Positions 1 through 6,085 of a stretch of 6,826 nucleotides of DNA are shown here, piece after piece. The DNA comes from Desulfobulbaceae bacterium UBA2775 (GTDB taxonomy: Bacteria > Desulfobacterota > Desulfobulbia > Desulfobulbales > Desulfocapsaceae), in the NCBI GenBank assembly GCA_002352445.1, contig DEIL01000213.1, positions 977 through 7,802 of the forward strand, given 5' to 3'. Positions within the stretch are counted from its first letter, which is position 1. Each line of letters begins with the position of its first letter. Under the pieces are notes generated by a model. The model was not told where the DNA came from, made no database searches, and was given only the letters and a program-made list of their open reading frames with translations. The position numbers and the translations under genes are program-made.

Positions 1-63
1 AAAAAGTTCGATATACAGGTAAGCGAGCCTGCGAGACTCCGGATCGGACTTTTTACGACGCCA
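1..63. other. Sequence downstream of mvhA, no gene recognised
   Basis: The 63 bases after the mvhA stop hold no credible start of a following gene; an ATG just past the stop runs into TAA after three codons. A short TCCG/CGGA stem near 39-49 is too weak to call a terminator. Whether the operon ends here cannot be decided from this window. Confidence 0.4.
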
Positions 64-1512
64 TCAACTGGTAATCCTGTCAATCTCTTCGCCCTGACGA
101 TTAACAATACTTATCAACACGGGGACACCGCCGTCCAGGCGGTGAGTTGCGCAGGACATTCAGGGATCATAAGCTCTGACAGCCATTTCCACCTGATTCA
201 GTACACCTTCGCTATAGACACCATCCTTTATAAAAGTCGATGCAGCCTGCTTTACACTCATATTCATCGGGGCAATATTGTGGGTAGTTCCAACAATAAG
301 ATTTGCACCGGAAATACATCCATTTTCATCGGTGGTATAATCATGGATAAGTGTGCCCCTCGGCGCCTCAACCACTCCCACCCCTCTTCCTGCTTTCGGC
401 TCAACCTTTGCTCTCACATTCTGGCCGGTAATACCTTCCCATTCAAGAAGTTCAATCGTACGTTCGCAACTATAGATAAGCTCAATCAGTCTGGCATAGT
501 GATAAAGAAGGGTCTGCTGGGCTGGACGACCAAACGAGTTTCGAAAAGTTTCCAATGCAGCCTGGGCTTTGGGGGTAGAAATTTTATCACAGACGTTGAT
601 TCTGGCAAGAGTGTTGACACGGTATATACCTTTTGGCTCTGTCAAAGCCATATCAAAACCTTCGTTCCATGATTTTGCGTAGACCATTTTCGAGTAGGCC
701 CAGGGCTCGACATGTTCACCGATGTAATCGATATACTCATTCCCCTCGAAATCAACAAAACTACCGTCACTCTTCATCAGTCTCAGTTTACCGTCATAAA
801 GACGAAGGGAACCATCTTCACGATCGACCATCCCTAAAAAACCGGTCTTGATCGCCCCGAGATCACCAATAATATCCATATATTTTGCAAAGACATTATT
901 AATCGCAAAATCGAGAGCATAACAACCAAAATCCAGTAATGTTTGTGTCCCCTGAAGTAATTCCTTTCTCTCCTCTTCCGCCATAGGCTTGGCAAAGCCA
1001 CCAACTACACCGGCAACCGGGTGGATTGCTTTACCGGCAAACTTATCAAGCATCATCTGACCGAGCTGCCGCATTTTAACAACCTGCTTAGCAAGTTCAG
1101 GAGCCGCTTTTACCATACCCATAATATTTCGCACTGAGTAATCAGCATCAGGTCCAAGCACAAAATCAGGGGCGGCAAGAAAGAAAAAGTGCAGGATCTT
1201 GTCATTTATATGGGCCATCACCTGACACATTTCACGGAGCTTATGGCCTGTAGGTGTCGGGGTCACTCCGAAGGCACCATCAACAGCCTTATTTGAAGCA
1301 AGATGATGCATCCATGGACAGATACCGCAGATACGGTTGACGATACGGGGTACTTCTTCAGCCGGCCTTCCCTCGATAAATTTCTCAAAGCCGCGAAGAG
1401 ACTGAATGTGCAGAAACGTGTTTTCCACATTACCATCATCATCCAGGTGGATGGCTATTTTCGCATGCCCTTCAATACGGGAAACCGGTGCAATGTTGAG
1501 GACTTTTTTCAT
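64..1512 (-). CDS. mvhA: [NiFeSe] hydrogenase large subunit, group 3c MvhA type; selenoprotein with Sec451 at UGA 160-162
   Basis: Large catalytic subunit of a cytoplasmic, F420-non-reducing hydrogenase, which splits or forms H2 at a Ni-Fe site. Seen: the N-terminal ligand motif RICGICPWMHH (C62 and C65) and the C-terminal motif DPU-MSC-ATH, in which the first Cys codon is UGA (160-162) and C454 is the second ligand. The frame continues past the UGA for 31 more residues to a TGA at 64-66, giving 482 aa. Family knowledge: in most [NiFe] hydrogenases the large subunit is cleaved after the His of this motif, which here would remove 25 residues (458-482). Stopping at the UGA would delete two of the four metal ligands, so Sec readthrough is the only sensible reading. 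A GG-loop hairpin follows at 126-144. The ATG overlaps the mvhG stop (ATGA), suggesting coupled translation, and an AAGGGGA sequence lies upstream inside mvhG. There is no signal peptide. No maturation protease is visible in the window. Confidence 0.95.
126..144 (-). promoter_or_regulatory. Putative bacterial SECIS hairpin for Sec451 of MvhA
   Basis: Read on the minus strand, arms CACCGCC and GGCGGTG form seven perfect base pairs, six of them G-C, around the loop TGGAC. The stem begins 15 nt after the UGA (160-162) and the loop 22 nt after it. Bacterial SECIS elements sit in the coding sequence just after the UGA and present a small G-containing apical loop to SelB, and this fits. The hairpin encodes His457 to the start of Val463, so nearly all of it lies in the tail expected to be cleaved off. 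Folding and SelB recognition are inferred. Confidence 0.75.
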
Positions 1513-2456
1513 TTAACTTTTCCCCTTGCAACGCGCTTTTTCACAGGTCGCAGTCTTCCGTGCGCCCCCGAGAACCTCAGGACCGAGCGACGATCAACAA
1601 CCGACTTAAAATCGAGACCGTTACTCACCAGACCATTCATCATATCCAGCAATTGATTGCCATCCCGGCGTACAGGACCGAAACACCCCCGGCAGGGAAC
1701 CCTGGCGCTGATGCAACTTGGCCCGCCTCGTTTAGCACACCCGGCAACGGTCACAGGCCCCATGCACATATAACCCTGTTCGAGCAGGCAACGCATCTCA
1801 TCAATGGGGGTACCCGGCTTAAACTCAACATTGTTTATAAAACGCTTCACCTTATCCACCATCCCCTTTCCTTCTCTTTTTGTGGGACATGTGTCACATA
1901 CACTTTTGCCGGGCAGCACCGGAACCCTTCCTTCTGCGAGGGCAACTATCACCTCACCAATAAGTTCGGGATTTGGCGGACAGCCGGGAAGCTGCATATC
2001 AATTTTCACCTTTTCATCACATGCATAGACACGATCAAGCGGTGGGGGAACCTCCACGTTTGGAATTTCGGCACCGGGATCGGTGGAGACTGTGCTGAAG
2101 ATGCCTTCCCAGCTCTCCAGCTGATCCTGGCCATTCATCAGGGCAGGAATACCTCCGTGGGTTGCACAGGTACCAAGAGCAAGCAGCACCTTGCATTTTT
2201 TTCGCATCTCCTGCAGCACCTCAAGATGTTCACGGTTGTTCACGCCTCCCGTCACAATACCGACAACAGCCTCGGGAATTTCCAGGGTCACCCCTTCACC
2301 GCACTGACCAAAATATTTATGATCCATCAGGATCGGAGCATGAACAATATTCAGGGTTTCGGTAATAAGTGAGACGAGATCTTCACCGATATTCAAGATC
2401 GCTATTTCGCACCCCGAGCAGGATCCCAACCACTCCAAAGCAGTAGTTACACCCAT
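1509..2456 (-). CDS. mvhG: [NiFe] hydrogenase small subunit, MvhG type (F420-non-reducing)
   Basis: Electron-transfer subunit that pairs with MvhA and carries Fe-S clusters from the Ni-Fe site toward MvhD. From this start it has 315 aa. Seen: the proximal-cluster set SCSGC (C13, C16), GTCATHGG (C97) and LPGCPPNPE (C159). A second cysteine-rich half follows: CDTC (C187, C190), then C223, C231, C240, C248 and CRGC (C255, C258), enough for two more [4Fe-4S] clusters as is usual in this group. The lack of a twin-arginine leader or C-terminal membrane helix indicates a cytoplasmic enzyme. Start choice: an ATG five codons upstream (2469-2471) overlaps the mvhD stop but has no clear Shine-Dalgarno, whereas the ATG at 2454-2456 follows a strong one and gives the usual N-terminus. 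The TGA stop overlaps the mvhA ATG. The tail is lysine/arginine-rich. Confidence 0.93.
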   Translation of the reverse strand: MGVTTALEWLGSCSGCEIAILNIGEDLVSLITETLNIVHAPILMDHKYFGQCGEGVTLEIPEAVVGIVTGGVNNREHLEVLQEMRKKCKVLLALGTCATHGGIPALMNGQDQLESWEGIFSTVSTDPGAEIPNVEVPPPLDRVYACDEKVKIDMQLPGCPPNPELIGEVIVALAEGRVPVLPGKSVCDTCPTKREGKGMVDKVKRFINNVEFKPGTPIDEMRCLLEQGYMCMGPVTVAGCAKRGGPSCISARVPCRGCFGPVRRDGNQLLDMMNGLVSNGLDFKSVVDRRSVLRFSGAHGRLRPVKKRVARGKVK

Positions 2457-2458
2457 AT

Positions 2459-2468
2459 CTCCTCCCTT
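2459..2468 (-). promoter_or_regulatory. Ribosome binding site that decides the mvhG start
   Basis: The minus strand reads AAGGGAGGAG followed by AT and the ATG at 2456. This purine-rich Shine-Dalgarno lies downstream of the earlier in-frame ATG (2471), so it cannot serve that codon and supports initiation at 2456. Initiation at 2471 by coupling to the mvhD stop would add only five residues. Confidence 0.7.
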
Positions 2469-2470
2469 CA

Positions 2471-2890
2471 TTAAACAACTTCGGCCTGTTCACCGTTTAC
2501 AGGGCCCAGTTCTTTGATGCTTGCAGTCATCTCGGTAACCGCTTTAACAAATTTATCAGGCTCCTGAGATGATACCCATGTTAAGCTGAATCTCTCCTGT
2601 TCGTAACCAAAATCTTCCAACAGCTCAGCCACCATATCGGAGCGATCCATCGCTCTGTAATTACCATCCCTGTAATGACATTCACCCAGGTGACAGCCGA
2701 GCACCATGACCCCGTCGGCACCCTGTGATAAGGCATCCATGACAAACTCAGGATGAACCATGCCCGAGCACATAAGCCGAATTATTCTCACATTGTGAGG
2801 GTACTGCATCCTGTGAATCCCCGCGAGATCAGCTGCAGCATAGGAGCACCAATTGCAACAGAATGCGATAATTTTCGGCTCAAAACTCAT
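2471..2890 (-). CDS. mvhD: MvhD/FrhD-type [2Fe-2S] electron-transfer subunit
   Basis: Small iron-sulfur protein (139 aa) that in methanogens links the hydrogenase MvhAG to HdrA by passing electrons through one [2Fe-2S] cluster. Seen: the family N-terminus FCCNWCSYAAADLAG (C11, C12, C15), then RLMCSG (C41) and the diagnostic GCHLGECHYRDGN (C66, C71). Length and motifs match the stand-alone form of the family. It lies between hdrA and mvhG, the expected position for the bridging subunit. A good Shine-Dalgarno is at 2897-2904. It ends with TAA, whose bases overlap an upstream mvhG ATG. Unlike three of its neighbours, it has no in-frame UGA: all of its family cysteines are ordinary Cys, whereas Methanococcus VhuD is a known selenoprotein. 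The doubled Cys at 11-12 is worth noting; which one binds the cluster cannot be told from sequence alone. Confidence 0.95.
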   Translation of the reverse strand: MSFEPKIIAFCCNWCSYAAADLAGIHRMQYPHNVRIIRLMCSGMVHPEFVMDALSQGADGVMVLGCHLGECHYRDGNYRAMDRSDMVAELLEDFGYEQERFSLTWVSSQEPDKFVKAVTEMTASIKELGPVNGEQAEVV

Positions 2891-2896
2891 TGTACA

Positions 2897-2904
2897 TCCT
2901 CCTT
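2897..2904 (-). promoter_or_regulatory. Ribosome binding site of mvhD
   Basis: AAGGAGGA on the minus strand, six bases before the ATG at 2888-2890. It is a near-perfect anti-16S match and confirms the mvhD start. Confidence 0.8.
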
Positions 2905-2910
2905 AACCTT

Positions 2911-2928
2911 AGTCCCCAACCGGGAACT
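2911..2928 (-). other. Stem-loop in the hdrA-mvhD spacer, just after the hdrA UGA stop
   Basis: Arms AGTTCCC and GGGGACT can form seven pairs (one G-U) around a GGTT loop, five bases after the hdrA TGA. No U-run follows, so it is not an intrinsic terminator. It lies just upstream of the mvhD ribosome binding site, so it could affect mRNA processing or mvhD translation. It also superficially resembles a SECIS hairpin, but its loop is only 12 nt from the UGA and the readthrough codes for nothing recognisable. Confidence 0.4.
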
Positions 2929-2933
2929 GGAGA

Positions 2934-5900
2934 TCAGACTGCCAGGGCCGCACTGATCTGGGCACTGATCTGCTTCATTGTAAAACCGGCTATGTTGACA
3001 CCTCTCTTTGGACAACTCCCCTGACATATTCCGCACCCTTTACATTGGGCTTGATTCACCCGGATAAGTTTACCCCCATCAGGGTCATCAGCAACTCTGT
3101 CCACAAGGGTAATAGCATCGTATGGACAGACATCAACACAGAGGGCGCAACCATCACAATATTCTTCATCCACAATAGCCTTTACACCATCCAGAGAAAC
3201 TTTCGTTTTAGATAGAATGGTGACAGCCCTCGAAGATGCCGCCAGCGCCTGGGCAACAGATTCTTCAATCGGTTTGGGGTAATGGGCCAGACCTGCAACA
3301 AACATCCCATCCACTGAAAAATCAACCGGCCTGATCTTGCTATGCGCCTCCTGGAAAAAACCGTCACCGTCCACAGGAAGCTTGTATAATTTACTCAGGG
3401 TCGAAGCATCGCCATTAGGCCGGACAGCAATGGCGAGTATAACCATATCCGCCTCCAGCCTCAACAGTCGATGAAGGACATGATCCCAAATCTCAACATT
3501 GATTACCTGTCCATTTTCAGCGACATTCGGTTTCCCATGGAGTTCATAATTAATGAAAATCACTCCAAGCTTTCTTGCCTGCTTATACAAGGCTTCCCTC
3601 TGGCCATAGGTTCGGATATCGCGGTAGAGGATATAGACATTGCGGTTCGGATTCTCTTTCTTCAGAGCAATTGCCGACTGAACCGAGTGGGTACAACAGA
3701 CCTTCGAACAGTACATGTTATTTTCTTCACGAGAGCCAACGCACTGAATAAACACGAAGTTTTTCGCCTTTCTCACATGAACTTCATTCAGCTCATAGAG
3801 CTTATCGAATTGAACCGAAGTTACTACCCTGGTAATCGACTCATAGTTGTACTCTTGCGGAATATACTGCTCTGCACCGGTGGCTACAATTCCTGCACCA
3901 TGTTCGATAGTTTTCTGAGAACCGTCTTTACCTGTAATGGTGGATCTAAAATTACCGACAAAGCCTTCTGCTGCGGTTACTTCAAACTCCTTATGGATGA
4001 CAATCTTTTCATTCCAGACAACCTTATCGACAAGTTTGCCAACTTCAGTGGGCACATGTTGTCCTGACCAGGTATGCTTTAAATTGAGAGCATTCCCTCC
4101 GAGAATATCAGTTCTCTCTACCAGGTGAACCTCAAACCCCTGTTCTGCCATATTGAGCGCAGCAGTCATACCGGCAATACCTCCACCGATAACCAACCCC
4201 TTTTGCATGACCGGTACGGAAATGGGTTTGAGAGAGTCACTGCATATGACCCTGGCCACCGCCATACGAACAAGATCCTTCGCTTTTGATGTTGCTGCCT
4301 CCGGCTCAGCAATATGAACCCAGGAATTCTGGTTTCTGATGTTGGCCATCTCAACGAGATACTCATTCAACCCTGCCGCTTTCAACGTTTTACGAAATAG
4401 TGGCTCATGGGTTCTCGGACTACAGGCCGCAATCACTATCCGGTTTAGATTCTGTTCCCGAATCCTCTCCTCGATCATGTCCTGACTATCCTGAGAACAG
4501 GAGAAAAGATTTTTCTCTACGTAAACAACCTCCGGAAGCAGTGTACTGTACTCCGCCAGAGCTTCAACATCCACGACACCGGCAATATTGGAACCACACC
4601 GACAGACAAAAACACCGACCCTCGGTTGATCAACTGAGACATCTTTTTCATCGGGAAAACTCACATCCGTGGAAAACTCAAAACGGGATGGTGACAGCAG
4701 ATCTGAAACTGCCGCCGCCGCTGCAGAGCCTCCAGTAACCGACTGTGGAATATTCTTCGGCCCGGAAAAACTGCCACAGGTAAAGATTCCTTCCCGTGAG
4801 GTTTGCACCGGTGCAAAATCGGTAGTAGCAGCGAAATTATCACCAGTCAGTTTAATACCTGCATTGTGAGCAAGCTCCAGAGCATGTTTCGGGGTCTGCA
4901 GTCCAACGGAAAGAACAACCATGTCAAAGAGTTCCTCAACCTGTCGTCCTTCTTCATTGACATAACTCAGACGCAGGTCATCGCTGGTCCCATCCGTTTC
5001 CACTCCGTTTACCCGACACCGGACAAACCGCACACTGGAGGTTTCCCTGGCACGCTCCATATACTGGTCAAACTCTTTACCATGGGTCCGCATATCCATA
5101 TAAAAGATGGATGTCTGCAGGCCAGGTGAATTGACTTTAGCAGTAACCGCTTCCTTTATGGCATACATACAGCATACCGAAGAACAGTACCCGTTTCCGC
5201 ACAGGTTCTCATCCCGGGAACCGATACACTGGAGGAAGGCAACCTTATTGACAACCTTGCCGTCTGAAGGCCGTACCAGTTGTCCTTCAGTTGGCCCGGA
5301 GGCCGAAAGATACCTTTCAAGCTGCAGCGAAGTTATAACATTTGGAAAAGTACCATAACCCCATACTCCGGAATCGGCAGGATCAAATACTTCAAATCCG
5401 GGGGCCATCACCACGGCTCCCACATTTACTTCGTGTATTCTGCCGACATCATCAAAATTTATCGCCCCTGCATCGCAAACCTCTTCACAGGCCCCACAGG
5501 CTCCGGTTTTCTGCAGCCGGATACATGTGTCCGCATCGATCTGGTACTTCAGGGGTACCGCCTGAGGATATTTGACATAGACTGCTTTACGTTTTCCCGT
5601 CTCGGCGTCAAATTCATTGACTACTTCTTTCGGGCATTTTTCTGTACAGTCCCCACATGCAATGCATTTTTCCTGGTCCACATAGCGTGGCGCTTCTTCT
5701 ACGGTTACAGTGAAATTCCCGGCAAGACCGTCAATAGTGGTTATTTCACTGAGAGTCATCAATCTGATATTTAAGTGCCGACCGCACTCAACCAATTTTG
5801 GTGCGACAATTCACATCGAGCAATCATTGGTGGGGAATGTCTTATCCAGTTGGACCATGGCACCGCCAATAGCACCGGATTTCTCCATCAGGTACACGTA

Positions 5901-5993
5901 ATATCCTGAATCAGCAAGATCCAGGGCTGCCTGGATGCCTGCGATTCCACCTCCAACAATCATTACCGAGCCATTTTTTTTTGTGTCAACCAT
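2934..5993 (-). CDS. hdrA: HdrA-type electron-bifurcating flavo-iron-sulfur protein, tandem form; selenoprotein with Sec61 at UGA 5811-5813
   Basis: FAD and [4Fe-4S] hub that in HdrABC-MvhADG splits H2-derived electrons between ferredoxin and a disulfide; 1019 aa. Module 1: FAD motif GGGIAG (14-19); NDCSM then in-frame UGA (Sec61) then IVAPKLVECGRH, where the family has Cys; inserted ferredoxin domain C110/113/116/120 and C157/166/169/173; cluster motif C256, C270, C274, C275. Module 2: thioredoxin-like region with VCRCG (464-467), C499 and C524; second FAD motif GGGIAG (603-608); C751, C762, C766, C767; terminal ferredoxin motifs C946/949/952/956 and C984/987/990/994. Canonical HdrA is about 650 aa, so this is two HdrA-like modules joined. 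Module 2 lacks the DCSM-U equivalent and the inserted ferredoxin. The ATG at 5991-5993 has a good Shine-Dalgarno 8 nt upstream. Without Sec the gene would split into a 60-residue stub and a protein starting at a TTG (5793-5795) inside the conserved motif. The TGA at 2934-2936 is taken as the true stop. Confidence 0.95.
5771..5791 (-). promoter_or_regulatory. Putative bacterial SECIS hairpin for Sec61 of HdrA
   Basis: On the minus strand, arms TTGAGTGC and GCACTTAA form eight pairs (one G-U) around the loop GGTCG, which starts 27 nt after the UGA at 5811-5813. The GGUC in the loop matches the loop core of the well-known E. coli fdhF SECIS. The hairpin overlaps codons of the conserved VECGRH stretch, so it has had to coexist with protein constraint. 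The family usually has Pro after RH; here it is Leu, within the 3' arm. Confidence 0.75.
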
Positions 5994-6085
5994 GACAGAT
6001 GTCTCCTTTCAATTCAAAACTCAGTATCCGCTGTCTTATAACCTGGTTTCATAAGGGTGCTTATTTCTTGTTTTTTTGCAGACTC
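5994..6085 (-). other. Spacer between the HdrD-like gene and hdrA (92 bp)
   Basis: Contains a run of seven A (minus strand) near the HdrD-like stop and the hdrA Shine-Dalgarno. I see no convincing terminator hairpin or promoter boxes, so cotranscription is the simplest reading. Confidence 0.5.
6002..6009 (-). promoter_or_regulatory. Ribosome binding site of hdrA
   Basis: AAAGGAGA on the minus strand, eight bases before the ATG at 5991-5993. It fixes the hdrA start upstream of the in-frame UGA, showing that the 60-residue N-terminal segment is translated as the beginning of HdrA and is not a separate remnant. Confidence 0.75.

Noticed and set aside
36..56. Possible plus-strand terminator: TCCG/CGGA stem followed by a T run
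   Set aside because: Only four base pairs, and it would serve plus-strand transcription, where no gene is seen.
160..162. UGA as the true end of MvhA (450 aa)
   Set aside because: It would remove the DPCxxC ligands. The next codons give MSCATH in frame, with a SECIS-like hairpin.
1560..2372. Long plus-strand open frame opposite mvhG, and other plus-strand frames such as 142-672 and 3471-4067
   Set aside because: They lie antisense to well-supported genes, have no family resemblance, and have low-complexity or unlikely composition. They are shadows of the minus-strand codon usage.
2469..2471. mvhG start at the ATG overlapping the mvhD stop
   Set aside because: No Shine-Dalgarno precedes it, while a strong one lies between it and the ATG at 2456. 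It is kept as a minor alternative.
2934..5795. HdrA as a separate 953-residue protein starting at TTG 5793-5795
   Set aside because: The TTG is a Leu codon inside the conserved PKLVECGRH motif, has no ribosome binding site, and the FAD-binding half would be lost. The upstream segment is in the same frame with its own Shine-Dalgarno.
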